DNA of 64,000 bases, from positions 2,542,001 to 2,606,000 of the forward strand of contig NZ_CP038256.1 in assembly GCF_004564075.1 (NCBI RefSeq), given 5' to 3'. Position numbers and translations under genes: made by a program. Shown piece after piece: positions 1-10,760 of the stretch. The first letter of the stretch is position 1; each line of letters opens with the position of its first letter. Source of the DNA: Microbacterium sediminis. GTDB lineage: Bacteria > Actinomycetota > Actinomycetes > Actinomycetales > Microbacteriaceae. The notes below the pieces were generated by a model. It saw nothing but the letters and a program-made list of their open reading frames with translations, was not told the DNA's origin and searched no databases.

Positions 1-1671
<1,671 letters not shown>

Positions 1672-1941
1672 GTCACTCCTCCGGGCACTAAGCCATATCC
1701 GGCACTTGGCCTTCGGGACGAGGGGTGCACGACACGCACCTCACGCCATGGATCCACCGTAACCACGGATCATCAGGCGGGCGCTCGTGTTCGCCGTGGG
1801 CATATCCAGGCTCGATCCTGCGTTGAGGGTCCACGCAATGTTCCGTCACATGGCGCCGACAGGCCGTGATCGGATCTACCGTTGTCGATCGTGCCCTTGC
1901 GCACGTCCGTGCCTCTGCGCACTTCCCGAACCAGGAGAACC

Positions 1942-3360
1942 ATGAGCACCACCACCACCGCGAGAAAGGCGCGCGCGAAGCGGCCCTTCTACGCGTCCTT
2001 CGGATTCCAGGTCATCGCGGCCCTCGTCGTCGGCATCGCGCTGGGCCTGCTCGCCCGCCAGCTTGGAGCGACGGCGGAGAACCCGAACCCCCTCTTCACG
2101 ACGCTCGACACGATCGGCAGCTCGTACGTCACGATCCTGCGCGCGGCCGTCGTGCCGCTCGTGTTCACGGCGATCGTCGCGAGCATCTCGAACCTGCGTC
2201 GCGTGCAGAACGCCGCCCGCCTGGCCGGCCAGACGCTGCTGTGGTTCGCGATCACCGCGTTCATCTCGGTCGTCATCGGCATCGCGCTGGGCCTCGTGAT
2301 CCGCCCGGGCGAGCGCGCCGGCGGCGACCTCGAGGCCGCCGAGCCGAGCCACGTCGGCACGTGGTGGGACTTCCTCATCGGCCTCGTCCCGCAGAACTTC
2401 CTCGGCCTGGGCGTCTCCGGTGGCGTGGACCCCGAGACCGGGGCCTTCAGTGGCTCGGTGTCGTTCAACATCCTGCAGATCATCGTCGTCTCGGTCGTCG
2501 TCGGCCTGGCCGCGCTGCGCGCGGGCCGCAAGGCCGAGCCGTTCCTCGCCTTCACCGAGTCGCTGCTGCGCGTGATCCTGCGCGTGGTGTGGTGGATCAT
2601 CCGCATCGCCCCGATCGGCACGCTCGGCCTCATCGGCGCCGCCGTCGTGAAGTACGGCTGGGAGCGCCTCACCTCGCTCGCGTGGTTCGCCGGCGCGATC
2701 TACATCGGCCTGGCGCTGGTGTTCTTCGTCGTCTACCCGCTGCTGGTGAAGTTCCACGGCCTGTCGGTCAAGCAGTACTTCTCGGGCGTGTGGCCGGCGA
2801 CGCAGTTCGGCTTCGTGAGCCGCTCGTCGCTCGGCACCCTGCCGCTCACGCAGCGCGTGGCCGAGCGCAACTTCGGTGTGCCGCGCGAGTACGCGTCGTT
2901 CGCCGTGCCGTTCGGCTCGACGACCAAGATGGACGGCTGCGCCGCGATCTACCCGGCGATCGCCGCGATCTTCGTGGCCCAGTTCTTCAACATCGAGCTG
3001 TCGTTCATCCAGTACGTGCTCATCGCGCTCGTCTCGGTCGTCGGCTCGGCGGCCACGGCCGGCACCACCGGCGCGACCGTGATGCTCACGCTCACGCTGT
3101 CGACGCTGGGCCTGCCGCTCGAGGGCGTCGGCCTGCTGCTGGCGATCGACCCGATCCTCGACATGGGCCGCACCGCGGTCAACGTCACGGGTCAGGCGAT
3201 CATCCCCGCGATCGTCGCCAAGCGCGAGGGCATCCTCGACCTCGACCTCTACAACGCTCCGCGGGAGGGCCTGCCCTTCCAGGACGAGGACGAGGACGAG
3301 TCGGAGGCCGTCTCGGACGCCGAGGCGACCGGCACCGCGGAGCCCGTCGCGGCCCGCTGA
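1942..3360 (+). CDS. Dicarboxylate/amino acid:cation symporter (DAACS family)
   Basis: A 472-residue integral membrane protein of the glutamate/C4-dicarboxylate:cation (Na+ or H+) symporter family (GltP/DctA type). The diagnostic C-terminal elements are present: a hairpin-loop region with FGSTTKMDGCAAIYPAIAA, then SAATAGTTGATVML, and a substrate-site helix containing DPILDMGRTAVNVTGQ. The N-terminus is short and basic, and the C-terminus is acidic and low-complexity (EDEDESEAVSD). Start 1942 was chosen over an in-frame ATG at 1882 because AGGAG lies 5-6 nt upstream and the extra 20 residues look unlike the family. A strong hairpin follows the stop. Substrate specificity (glutamate/aspartate versus C4-dicarboxylate) cannot be decided from sequence alone. 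Confidence 0.93.
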   Translation: MSTTTTARKARAKRPFYASFGFQVIAALVVGIALGLLARQLGATAENPNPLFTTLDTIGSSYVTILRAAVVPLVFTAIVASISNLRRVQNAARLAGQTLLWFAITAFISVVIGIALGLVIRPGERAGGDLEAAEPSHVGTWWDFLIGLVPQNFLGLGVSGGVDPETGAFSGSVSFNILQIIVVSVVVGLAALRAGRKAEPFLAFTESLLRVILRVVWWIIRIAPIGTLGLIGAAVVKYGWERLTSLAWFAGAIYIGLALVFFVVYPLLVKFHGLSVKQYFSGVWPATQFGFVSRSSLGTLPLTQRVAERNFGVPREYASFAVPFGSTTKMDGCAAIYPAIAAIFVAQFFNIELSFIQYVLIALVSVVGSAATAGTTGATVMLTLTLSTLGLPLEGVGLLLAIDPILDMGRTAVNVTGQAIIPAIVAKREGILDLDLYNAPREGLPFQDEDEDESEAVSDAEATGTAEPVAAR

Positions 3361-3374
3361 TCCCGCTCACGCCG

Positions 3375-3404
3375 ATGGCCCGTCTCCTCCGGGAGGCGGG
3401 CCAT
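3375..3404 (+). terminator. Intrinsic terminator after the symporter gene
   Basis: A near-perfect hairpin starts 14 nt after the stop codon: arm ATGGCCCGTCTCC pairs with GGAGGCGGGCCAT around a short loop, with one bulge or mismatch. No U-tract follows, as is usual in high-GC actinobacteria. Confidence 0.75.
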
Positions 3405-3498
3405 CCGCGTTCCGGGCGGGGGCCGGAGGGGCGGGTTCGCGATCCCTGCCCGAGAACCGAGATCTCTCTCGATCCGTCGCACGCCGGCACCGATCCGG

Positions 3499-3504
3499 TT
3501 TACT
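3499..3504 (+). promoter_or_regulatory. Putative -10 box of a leaderless GNAT mRNA
   Basis: TTTACT (5/6 to TATACT) ends 6 nt before the ATG at 3511, so transcription would begin at or next to the start codon. No ribosome binding site is visible. No convincing -35 was found. Confidence 0.4.
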
Positions 3505-3510
3505 GGCTCG

Positions 3511-4071
3511 ATGGATCCGTTCGTCATCCGCACGGGGCGCCTCCTCCTCGATCAGCCCGAGGAGTCGGACATCGACGCCATCGCCGAGTATTGCGCCGAC
3601 CCGCTGTTCGAGCGCTACATGGTGACCCCATGGCCCTATTCGCGTGACGATGCGGAGCGCTTCGTCCGCGAGTTCGTCCCCGCCGGGTGGCGCGCCGATG
3701 ACGAGTGGACGTGGGCGGTTCGTCCAGGCCACGGTGCTCCCCTGATGGGGATGATCGGCGTGCGCTTCGCGCTCCCGGACGTCGGCTACTGGCTCGGAGC
3801 GCCGCACCGCGGGCGCGGCGTGATGAGCGAGGCGCTCAGCGCCGTGGTCGACGCGGTCCTCGAGCGAGGATCGGCGGACCGGATCCATTGGGAGACGCGC
3901 ATCGGCAACCACGCCTCCGCGCGCACCGCGGAGAAGGCAGGCTTCGCCTTCACCGGCTCCGGCCCCGGACATGTGCCGGGACGCGACGGCCGTCGCGTCG
4001 ACTCCTGGCACGGCATCTACTCGCGGGGGATGACGCACGAGCCGAAGCCCGGATGGCCGCCGGCCCCGTGA
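3511..4071 (+). CDS. GNAT family N-acetyltransferase (RimJ/RimL-like)
   Basis: A 186-residue cytoplasmic acyl-CoA N-acetyltransferase of the RimJ/RimL/ribosomal-protein-acetyltransferase type. The N-terminal part (TGRLLLDQPEESDIDAIAEY) matches the start of that subfamily. The acetyl-CoA-binding motif A is YWLGAPHRGRGVMSEAL, followed by the beta-strand/helix with ARTAEKAGFAF. The acceptor (protein N-terminus, amino acid or antibiotic) is not identifiable. The gene is monocistronic, lying between a terminator hairpin and a convergent antiporter gene. No Shine-Dalgarno sequence precedes the ATG; a -10-like TTTACT 6 nt upstream suggests a leaderless transcript. Confidence 0.88.
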   Translation: MDPFVIRTGRLLLDQPEESDIDAIAEYCADPLFERYMVTPWPYSRDDAERFVREFVPAGWRADDEWTWAVRPGHGAPLMGMIGVRFALPDVGYWLGAPHRGRGVMSEALSAVVDAVLERGSADRIHWETRIGNHASARTAEKAGFAFTGSGPGHVPGRDGRRVDSWHGIYSRGMTHEPKPGWPPAP

Positions 4072-4139
4072 CCCAACGCCACCGCCGCCTCGCGGAGGAC
4101 CGGGGCGCCTCCGGCGATCTGCTCGTCCGCGCCGACTGA

Positions 4140-5900
4140 TCACTCACCGCGGAGGAAGCTGCGGGTGTCGAGGGCGAGCTCCTCGGCGTCCATAGCGACG
4201 AACAGCTCGCGCATGACCTCCTCGCTGAGGTTGCCCGCGCGGCACTCGTCCAGCAGCACGCGGCGTCGCACGGCGAGCCAACCCTTCGACAGCTCCACGA
4301 GGTCGTCGTAGCCGACGGCGCCGGCCTTCTGCGCCGCCTCGAGGTCGCGATCGGCGTTGTCGGCGCCGCGCTCGACACGCACCATGGCGCGGGCGAAGCG
4401 CTTGAAGCCCTCGACGCTGTCCTCACCATGCCGATCGATCCACTGCTGCTGCTGCTCGCGCAGGTACTCGAGACCGGCGTCGCGCGAGAGCTTGCGCATG
4501 CGGGCGACCTCCGCCTCGTCCGATCGCCGCTCGGCCTCGGCCGTGACGCCGAGCCCGCGGATGAGCGGCGTGAGCGTGAGCCCCTGCAGCAGCAGCGTGC
4601 CGACCGTGACGACGAACGCGACGGCGACGAGAACCTCGACGTGCCCATCGACCATGCGGTGCTCGGTCAGGTCGGGCAGTGCGGCCGCCATCGCGAGCGT
4701 GACCACGCCGCGCATGCCCGCCCACGAGATCACCACGCGCTCGCGCCGCGACAGCACCGGCTCGACCACGCGCCGCCGCAGCGCCTCCCTCGTCGGGGTC
4801 GCGCCGCCGAGCCGCGCGAGCGCCCGCTCCTTCCGGCGGCGGATGGCGCGGGCCCGCGGGCTGTCGGGGTTGGCACGGTACTCCTCGGCGGCGTGCTTGA
4901 AGCGCATGAGCCGCATGCGCTGCCACAGCTGGCCCCAGGCGTACGAGGCGAAGACGAAGATCGGACGCACGACGATCACGACCAGCAGCACGGCGATCGC
5001 GATGAGGATCGTCCGCGATCCGCTGGTGCTGGACAGCTCGGCGATCACCGTGGGCAGCTGCAGGCCGACGTACGCGAAGACGAAACTCTCGAGCAGGAAG
5101 TCGACGGAGTGCCACAGCGGGGTGTCCTGCTGCCGCGTGGTGTAGGCCGTGCGTGGGGCGTGGTAGCCGACGTAGAAGCCCATGGCGACGACCGCGAGCA
5201 CGCCGGATCCGTGCAGGTGCTCCGCGATCGCGTAGGCGCCGAACGGCATGAGCAGGCCGAACGTGCCGGTGACGGTGGCGTCGTCGAAGCGCATGCGCAG
5301 CTGGTGCAGCACGATGCCGAAGACCAGCCCGATCCCGACGCCGAGGCCCACCGCGAGCACGAACTCCCAGATGCCCTGCCACACCGTCACGGTCGCGCCG
5401 GCCACGATCGCGGCGAACACCCGCACCAGCGTGAGCGAGGTGGCGTCGTTGATGAGGCTCTCGCCGCTCATGACGTTCATCACCCGCCGCGGCAGGCCCA
5501 GCTTGCGTCCGATCGACGCGGCCGAGACGGCGTCGGGCGGACCCACGATCGCGCCGAGCAGCAGCGCGCCCGCGAGGCCGAGCTCGGGCATGATCCACCA
5601 CGCCACGAGCCCGACCGCCACGGCGGTGACGAGCACGAGGCCGATGCCCAGGCGGCGGATGTGCGGCAGCGAGTACTTGAAGCTGAGGAACGATGAGTCC
5701 AGCGCGGCCGAGTACAGCAGCGGCGGCAGGGTGAGGTTGAGCAGCAGGTGGCCGTCGATCTCGACCTCGGGCACGAACGGCAGCAGCGAGACGACGAGCG
5801 CCACGGCCGTGACGAGGAGCGGGGCGGGCCAGCCGCGCCATCGGGCGAACGCCGCCACGGCGACCGATCCGACCAGCACGTAGAACAGCTCCACACCCAT
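4140..5900 (-). CDS. Na+/H+ antiporter, CPA1 family
   Basis: A 586-residue membrane protein exchanging monovalent cations for protons. About 12 hydrophobic segments occupy the first ~420 residues. The CPA1 signature regions are visible: LPPLLYSAALDSSF, GPPDAVSAAS and GESLINDATSL, the last holding the ND pair at the ion site. The C-terminal ~170 residues are soluble and charged, as in NhaP/YjcE-type antiporters, and probably regulatory. The gene ends 68 nt from the convergent GNAT gene. The start ATG at 5900 has no Shine-Dalgarno; TAGGGT lies 6 nt before it. Na+ versus K+ selectivity cannot be read from the sequence. Confidence 0.93.
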   Translation of the reverse strand: MGVELFYVLVGSVAVAAFARWRGWPAPLLVTAVALVVSLLPFVPEVEIDGHLLLNLTLPPLLYSAALDSSFLSFKYSLPHIRRLGIGLVLVTAVAVGLVAWWIMPELGLAGALLLGAIVGPPDAVSAASIGRKLGLPRRVMNVMSGESLINDATSLTLVRVFAAIVAGATVTVWQGIWEFVLAVGLGVGIGLVFGIVLHQLRMRFDDATVTGTFGLLMPFGAYAIAEHLHGSGVLAVVAMGFYVGYHAPRTAYTTRQQDTPLWHSVDFLLESFVFAYVGLQLPTVIAELSSTSGSRTILIAIAVLLVVIVVRPIFVFASYAWGQLWQRMRLMRFKHAAEEYRANPDSPRARAIRRRKERALARLGGATPTREALRRRVVEPVLSRRERVVISWAGMRGVVTLAMAAALPDLTEHRMVDGHVEVLVAVAFVVTVGTLLLQGLTLTPLIRGLGVTAEAERRSDEAEVARMRKLSRDAGLEYLREQQQQWIDRHGEDSVEGFKRFARAMVRVERGADNADRDLEAAQKAGAVGYDDLVELSKGWLAVRRRVLLDECRAGNLSEEVMRELFVAMDAEELALDTRSFLRGE

Positions 5901-5906
5901 GGATCG

Positions 5907-5912
5907 ACCCTA
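5907..5912 (-). promoter_or_regulatory. -10 box of a leaderless antiporter mRNA
   Basis: On the reverse strand TAGGGT is followed by 6 nt and then the ATG at 5900. This fits the actinobacterial TANNNT -10 consensus with the transcript starting at the A of the start codon. Confidence 0.6.
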
Positions 5913-5975
5913 TCGGCGCCCTCCTGCGCGCCGCCCTGGGCCGGTCGGTCTCCGCGCCGCGATCGGTCGGCGTTG

Positions 5976-6043
5976 CAGCGCAGATCGGCGATTCGGCGCA
6001 GACGCGGGGGCGATGCGATGCGCCGAATCGCAGATCTGCGCTG
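5976..6043. repeat. Intergenic palindrome, family 2 (copy P1)
   Basis: Two 25-nt arms (5976-6000 and 6019-6043) are reverse complements with one mismatch, around an 18-nt loop. The arm contains CGCAGATCTGCGATTCGGCGC. It sits in the divergent gap between the antiporter and the LLM oxidoreductase. Arm composition is loosely similar to the palindromes at 20406 and 29211. Confidence 0.7.
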
Positions 6044-6107
6044 TTGCGTCGCACACCGCGGCCGGGCCGGGGAATGCACGCGGGGGCGGGGCGGTTGGAT
6101 GATCGTG

Positions 6108-7160
6108 ATGCCTGAGATCGCCGCCCCCGCCCTGTCCGTCCTCGACCTCGTGCCGGTCCGCACGGGGCAGACCAGCGCACAGGCGGTGGCCGCCTCGCTC
6201 GCGCTCGCCCGCCGGGCCGACGAGCTGGGCTTCCGCCGCTACTGGTTCGCCGAGCACCACAACATGCCCTCGGTGGCCTCGACGTCGCCGCCCGTGCTGA
6301 TCGCGGCCGCCGCGGGCGTGACCGAGCGGATCCGCGTGGGCTCGGGCGGCGTGATGCTGCCCAACCACTCGCCCCTCATCGTGGCCGAGCAGTTCGCGGC
6401 GCTGTCCGCGCTGGCCCCGGGACGCATCGACCTCGGCATCGGCCGCGCCCCCGGCAGCGACCCGGTGATCACGCAGCTGCTGCGCCGATCGGGCACCACG
6501 AGCGACGTCGAGCGCTTCCCCGAGCACGTGACCGACATCATCTCGCTCGCCAGCCCCCAGGGCGCCACGGTGCGCTTCGTCTCGGGCGGCGAGTACGCCG
6601 TGCACGCCACGCCGAACGCGACCGACGTGCCCGAGGTGTGGCTGCTGGGCTCGAGCGACTACTCCGCGCAGCTGGCGGCGCAGCTCGGGCTCCCCTACGT
6701 GTTCGCGAACCACTTCGCCGGCGACGGCCTCGAGCGCGCGATGGCGCTGTACCGCAGCGGCTTCCAGGCCACCGAGGAGCGCCCCGCCCCGCGCTCGTTC
6801 ATCACCGCCAACGTGATCGTCGCGCCCACCGCCGAGGAGGCACGCGAGCGCGCGCTGCCCCAGGCGCGGCAGTTCGCGCGGATGCGCACGAACAAGCCCA
6901 TGACGCCGCTGCCGACGGTCGAGGAGGCGATCGCCGAGCCGACCGATGCGCTCGAGCAGTCGATGATCGATCAGACCACGCAGCGCTGGTTCATCGGCAC
7001 CGCCGACGAGGTGGCCACGACGCTGCGCGAGTTCGCGGCGAAGCACGAGGTCGACGAGGTCATGATCTCGCCCGTCGCCGGCTCGTACGAGCGCGAGGGA
7101 CTGGACTCCCCCGCCGGCCGCCTGCAGACGCTCGAGCTGCTCGCCGCCGCCCTGCGGTAG
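6108..7160 (+). CDS. LLM-class flavin-dependent oxidoreductase
   Basis: A 350-residue luciferase-like TIM-barrel monooxygenase or reductase of the MsnO8/YhbW-like subfamily, which begins with a LSVLDLVPVRTGQT segment. Other hallmarks are YWFAEHHNMPSVASTSP, RIRVGSGGVMLPNHSPLIVAEQF and IDLGIGRAPGSDP, followed by FVANH-type barrel strands. The subfamily generally uses FMNH2; the substrate is unknown. The start could be ATG 6108 or ATG 6099 (three residues longer); 6108 was preferred because GGA lies 9 nt upstream and the family starts near this point. No partner reductase lies nearby. Confidence 0.87.
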   Translation: MPEIAAPALSVLDLVPVRTGQTSAQAVAASLALARRADELGFRRYWFAEHHNMPSVASTSPPVLIAAAAGVTERIRVGSGGVMLPNHSPLIVAEQFAALSALAPGRIDLGIGRAPGSDPVITQLLRRSGTTSDVERFPEHVTDIISLASPQGATVRFVSGGEYAVHATPNATDVPEVWLLGSSDYSAQLAAQLGLPYVFANHFAGDGLERAMALYRSGFQATEERPAPRSFITANVIVAPTAEEARERALPQARQFARMRTNKPMTPLPTVEEAIAEPTDALEQSMIDQTTQRWFIGTADEVATTLREFAAKHEVDEVMISPVAGSYEREGLDSPAGRLQTLELLAAALR

Positions 7161-7169
7161 CGCCGCGGC

Positions 7170-8123
7170 TCAGGCGTCGGGCTCGCCCGAGAGCAGGCCG
7201 CGCAGCCAGTCGCGGGCGTCGGCGAACGCCTCGTCGCTGTAGCGGTCGGGGTACTGCACGATCTTCCGATCGGCCCGCGGGTACGAGCCGAGGAAGATGA
7301 CGTTCGGGCTGAAGCGTTTCAGGCCCATGAGGGCGTCGGCCATGCGCTCGTCGGCGATGTGCCCGTCGGCGTCGATGACGAAGCGGTAGCGGCCCATCCG
7401 GTCGCCGATCGGCCGGGACTGGATGAGGCTGAGGTTGATGCCGCGCGTGGCGAACTGCTCGAGCATCTCGAGCAGCGCGCCCGATCGCTCGGCCGGCAGC
7501 TCGGCGATGAGCGACGTCTTGTCGGCACCCGTCGGCTCGGCCGGCGCGACGGTGCGGGTCACGAGCACGAAGCGCGTGACGGCGTGCTCGTTGTCGCCGA
7601 TGTTCTCGGCCAGCACCTCGACGTCGTAGTGGTCGGCCACGCCGGGGGCGGCGATCGCCGCCTGCGCGGGCAGCGAGCCGTCGAGCACCCCGAGGGCGCT
7701 GGCGACGTTGCTCCCCGCGACCACGGATCGGTGCCCCGGCACGTTCCGCCCGAGCCAGGCGAGGCACTGCGCGTAGGCGACGGGGTGCGCGGCGACGTCC
7801 TGCACGTCCTCCAGCCGCGTGCCGCGCGGCGCCACGAGCACGAACGAGACCGGCACGAGGTACTCGCCGATGATCCGCAGGCCCGGCGTCTCGGCCAGCG
7901 CGTCCTGCGCGCTGGAGACCCCGCCCTCGACGGTGTTCTCGATCGCGATCATCGCGGCATCGCTCGTGCCCTCGGCCACGTCGGCGAGCGCCTCGCCCAC
8001 GTTGTGCACGGGCTTCCACACCTGACCGCGCGCCTCGGGCACCTGCGCGAGCGCGCTCTCCGTGAAGGTGCCGGCGGGCCCGAGGTAGCTGTAGGTGCGG
8101 CGTTCGGGTGCATCCGTCGACAT
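7170..8123 (-). CDS. pheA: Prephenate dehydratase
   Basis: A 317-residue cytoplasmic enzyme converting prephenate to phenylpyruvate, the last committed step of phenylalanine synthesis before transamination. The N-terminal part begins YSYLGPAGTFTE and contains AIENTVEGGVSSAQD; TRFVLVTR marks the end of the dehydratase domain, with the usual TRF catalytic Thr. The ACT regulatory domain follows, with NLSLIQSRPIGDRMGRYRFVID carrying the ESRP-like effector-binding motif as QSRP. No chorismate mutase domain is attached, as is normal in actinobacteria. The start at 8123 has no clear Shine-Dalgarno; TACGCT lies 7 nt upstream. It ends 9 nt from the convergent LLM gene. Confidence 0.96.
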   Translation of the reverse strand: MSTDAPERRTYSYLGPAGTFTESALAQVPEARGQVWKPVHNVGEALADVAEGTSDAAMIAIENTVEGGVSSAQDALAETPGLRIIGEYLVPVSFVLVAPRGTRLEDVQDVAAHPVAYAQCLAWLGRNVPGHRSVVAGSNVASALGVLDGSLPAQAAIAAPGVADHYDVEVLAENIGDNEHAVTRFVLVTRTVAPAEPTGADKTSLIAELPAERSGALLEMLEQFATRGINLSLIQSRPIGDRMGRYRFVIDADGHIADERMADALMGLKRFSPNVIFLGSYPRADRKIVQYPDRYSDEAFADARDWLRGLLSGEPDA

Positions 8124-8130
8124 GCACGCA

Positions 8131-8136
8131 AGCGTA
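8131..8136 (-). promoter_or_regulatory. -10 box of a leaderless pheA mRNA
   Basis: Reverse-strand TACGCT stands 7 nt before the pheA ATG (8123), and no Shine-Dalgarno is present. Confidence 0.5.
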
Positions 8137-8160
8137 TCCCGGGCGCCCCGCGGGCGCAGA

Positions 8161-8200
8161 CGACGGCGGCGGACCCGGTTGCCCGAGCCCGCCGCCGTCG
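8161..8200 (-). terminator. Terminator hairpin after the septum-formation-family gene
   Basis: CGACGGCGGCGG (8161-8172) pairs perfectly with CCGCCGCCGTCG (8189-8200). It lies 10 nt beyond the stop of the gene at 8210-8743 and upstream of pheA, separating the two same-strand genes. Confidence 0.7.
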
Positions 8201-8209
8201 GTCGTGAGG

Positions 8210-8743
8210 TCAGCGCGCGGCGCCCGCGAGGGTGCCGGTGACCTGGACGATCTCCTGGCCCTGCTCGTCGGAGGCCTCGTAGATGAGGCACTGCACGAGG
8301 CGGTCGCCGTCGCCCCACGTGCCCTCGGTGGGCGTGAAGTTGTTGTACCAGAGCGTCGCGGAGTCCTGGAACGCGATACCGGCGAAGTTCTCGAACTCCG
8401 CCTCGCAGCCGGCGTTGGCCTGCTCCCACACGGCCTCGTTGCCGGGCCACTCGCCCTCGGGCAGATCGAACTCGTGGAAGAACTCGTAGTCGTGGGGCTC
8501 GTCGCACGGCACGACCGTGACGTCGGAGACCTCCTCGCCGTCGGGCTCGAGCAGGCAGTCGCCCACCGAGATCTCGAAGACCGAGTCGGTGCCCTCCTCG
8601 GTGACCTCGTTGGTCTCCTCGTCACGCTGGGCGCCGCCGGAGTCGAGCAGGTCGGAGACGGCGGAGCAGCCGGCGATCGATGCCGTCGCGAACAGGATCG
8701 CGCCCGTGGTCAGGACGGTGCGCATGAGGGTGGGTCGAGGCAT
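8210..8743 (-). CDS. Septum formation family lipoprotein
   Basis: A 177-residue secreted lipoprotein. The signal peptide MPRPTLMRTVLTTGAILFATASIAGC ends in the lipobox SIAG-C at Cys26. The mature part is acidic and contains SVGDCLLEP, TVVPCDEPHDYEFF and a later WYNNFTPTEGTWGDGDRLVQC segment with four spaced cysteines in all. This matches the actinobacterial septum_form family (PF13845), whose biochemical role is unknown despite the name. The start 8743 is chosen because GGAGAA lies about 9 nt upstream and the signal peptide begins there. It is divergent from pgm. Confidence 0.85.
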   Translation of the reverse strand: MPRPTLMRTVLTTGAILFATASIAGCSAVSDLLDSGGAQRDEETNEVTEEGTDSVFEISVGDCLLEPDGEEVSDVTVVPCDEPHDYEFFHEFDLPEGEWPGNEAVWEQANAGCEAEFENFAGIAFQDSATLWYNNFTPTEGTWGDGDRLVQCLIYEASDEQGQEIVQVTGTLAGAAR

Positions 8744-8881
8744 CAGGTGGTTCTCCGATCGTGCGTGTGATTGCGCGGCCAGGCTATCGATCACGCTGCC
8801 CACGCGATACGGGGAGATCTGCCCGACCCGCACATCGCCCCGGGCACTCCGCGGCACGGGATCCACAGGCAGCCGATAACC

Positions 8882-8895
8882 GTTCGGTAACGAAC
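8882..8895. promoter_or_regulatory. Short palindrome in the pgm promoter region
   Basis: GTTCG-GTAA-CGAAC is a perfect 5+4+5 inverted repeat 17 nt before the pgm start, directly upstream of a -10-like CAGACT (8901-8906). It could be a repressor site; no regulator is identified. Confidence 0.3.
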
Positions 8896-8912
8896 CCTGG
8901 CAGACTGGAGGC

Positions 8913-10556
8913 ATGACGAGCCGCGCAGGACAGCCCGCCGAGGCCAGCGACCTCACCGACATCGACGCACTGATCGGCGCGTACTACGACGTGAAGCCCG
9001 ACCCGACCGTGCCGGCCCAGCGGGTGGTGTTCGGCACGAGCGGCCACCGCGGCTCGAGCCTGAACGGCGGCTTCAACGAGGTGCACATCCTCGCCACGAC
9101 GCAGGCGATCGTGGACTACCGCAACCGCGAGGGCATCGCCGGCCCGCTCTTCCTCGGGCGCGACACCCACGCGCTCTCGCTGCCCGCCGAGCGCAGCGCG
9201 ATCGAGGTGCTCGTCGGCAACGGCGTCGACGTGCGCATCGACTCCCGCGACTCCTGGGTGCCGACCCCGGCGCTCAGCCACGCGATCCTCACCCACAACC
9301 GCGGCCGCGACGCCGCCGATCCGGCCCGCGCCGACGGCATCGTCGTGACGCCCAGCCACAACCCGCCGGCCGATGGCGGCTTCAAGTACAACCCGCCGCA
9401 CGGCGGCCCCGCCGACACCGACGCGACCGACTGGATCGCCGCGCGCGCCAACGAGCTCATCGAGGCGGGCCTGGAGGGCGTGCGCCGCGTGCGCTTCGCC
9501 GACCTCGACGCCGACGCGCTCGACGGCTACGACTTCCGCGACGCCTACGTGCGCGACCTCGCGACGATCATCGACATGGACGCGATCCGCTCGGCGGACG
9601 TCCGCATCGGCGCGGACCCGCTCGGCGGGGCGTCGGTGGAGTACTGGCAGCTGATCGCCGAGATCTACGGGCTCGACCTCACCGTCGTGAACCCCGACGT
9701 CGATCCCACCTGGCGCTTCATGACCCTCGACTGGGACGAGAAGATCCGCATGGATCCGTCGTCGCCGAACGCCATGGCCGCGCTCGTCGCGCGCCGCGAC
9801 GAGTTCGACCTGCTCACCGGCAACGACGCCGACGCCGACCGCCACGGCATCGTCACCCCCGACGCCGGGCTGATGAACCCGAACCACTACCTCGCCGTCG
9901 CGATCGACTACCTCTACGCGCACCGGCCCGGCTGGCGCGCGGACGCCGCCGTGGGCAAGACGCTCGTGTCGTCGATGATGATCGATCGCGTCACCGAGGC
10001 GCTGGGACGACGCCTCGTCGAGGTGCCCGTCGGGTTCAAGTGGTTCGTGCCGGGTCTGCTCGACGGTTCGGTCGCCTTCGGCGGCGAGGAGTCCGCGGGC
10101 GCCTCGTTCCTGCGCCAGGACGGATCGGTGTGGACCACCGACAAGGACGGCATCCTGCTGTGCCTGCTGGCCGCCGAGATCACGGCCGTGACGGGCAAGA
10201 CGCCGTCGCAGCGCTACGCGGAGCTCGAGGCCCAGTTCGGCGCCTCGTCGTACGCCCGCGTGGACGCCCCGGCGAGCGCCGAGCAGAAGGCGATCCTCAA
10301 GAAGCTCTCCCCCGAGTCGGTCACGGCGACCGAGCTCGCCGGCGAGCCCATCACGGCCAAGCTCACGGAGGCGCCGGGCAACGGCGCCGCGATCGGCGGC
10401 CTCAAGGTGCAGACCGAGCACGCGTGGTTCGCCGCGCGCCCGTCGGGCACCGAGGACGTCTACAAGCTCTACGCCGAGTCGCTGCGCGGCCCGGAGCACC
10501 TGGCGCAGGTGCAGGCCGAGGCGCGCGCCGTGATCGACGCGGCCTTCGGCTCCTGA
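8913..10556 (+). CDS. pgm: Phosphoglucomutase (alpha-D-glucose phosphate-specific)
   Basis: A 547-residue cytoplasmic enzyme interconverting glucose 1-phosphate and glucose 6-phosphate, linking glycolysis to glycogen and cell-wall sugar synthesis. All four active-site loops are visible: the phosphoserine loop [19 protein letters not shown], the Mg2+ loop [10 protein letters not shown], the sugar loop [10 protein letters not shown] and the phosphate loop [10 protein letters not shown]. The length matches E. coli Pgm (546). Start ATG 8913 has GGAGG immediately upstream; a CAGACT -10-like hexamer also lies 6 nt before the ATG, so the ribosome site may be cut off in a leaderless transcript. An intergenic palindrome follows the stop. 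Confidence 0.97.
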   Translation: MTSRAGQPAEASDLTDIDALIGAYYDVKPDPTVPAQRVVFGTSGHRGSSLNGGFNEVHILATTQAIVDYRNREGIAGPLFLGRDTHALSLPAERSAIEVLVGNGVDVRIDSRDSWVPTPALSHAILTHNRGRDAADPARADGIVVTPSHNPPADGGFKYNPPHGGPADTDATDWIAARANELIEAGLEGVRRVRFADLDADALDGYDFRDAYVRDLATIIDMDAIRSADVRIGADPLGGASVEYWQLIAEIYGLDLTVVNPDVDPTWRFMTLDWDEKIRMDPSSPNAMAALVARRDEFDLLTGNDADADRHGIVTPDAGLMNPNHYLAVAIDYLYAHRPGWRADAAVGKTLVSSMMIDRVTEALGRRLVEVPVGFKWFVPGLLDGSVAFGGEESAGASFLRQDGSVWTTDKDGILLCLLAAEITAVTGKTPSQRYAELEAQFGASSYARVDAPASAEQKAILKKLSPESVTATELAGEPITAKLTEAPGNGAAIGGLKVQTEHAWFAARPSGTEDVYKLYAESLRGPEHLAQVQAEARAVIDAAFGS

Positions 10557-10561
10557 GCCAC

Positions 10562-10627
10562 AAGTCCGCAAGTCTCTGCTGAATCCGGGCGCGATCGCGC
10601 GCAGATTTGACAGAGACTTGCGGATTT
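10562..10627. repeat. Intergenic palindrome, family 2 (copy P2)
   Basis: Arms 10562-10578 and 10611-10627 are reverse complements at 16 of 17 positions (CCGCAAGTCTCTG core), starting 6 nt after the pgm stop. The interior also has partial complementarity (GCGCGATCGCGCGC). It could act as the pgm terminator. Confidence 0.65.
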
Positions 10628-10760
10628 CCCGGGCTCAGCCCGCGGCGGGGACCTCTGCCCGATGGGCAGCACTCCCCCCGTGCCGGCCCGCATCGGATCG
10701 TCCCTCGCTGCTTGAATGAGGCGGCGCGCCCACGCGCGCCCGACGAGCGGAGTTCGAGCC

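Noticed and set aside
1672..1941. ClgR or HspR/HAIR operator upstream of clpC
   Set aside because: I looked for CGCYNANRGCG and CTTGAGT-N7-ACTCAAG patterns in the 270-bp divergent gap and found no convincing match. The only feature seen is the GGAGGAG ribosome site.
8784..10571. 595-codon frame opposite pgm
   Set aside because: Low-complexity antisense shadow of pgm, whose active-site motifs are all on the + strand.
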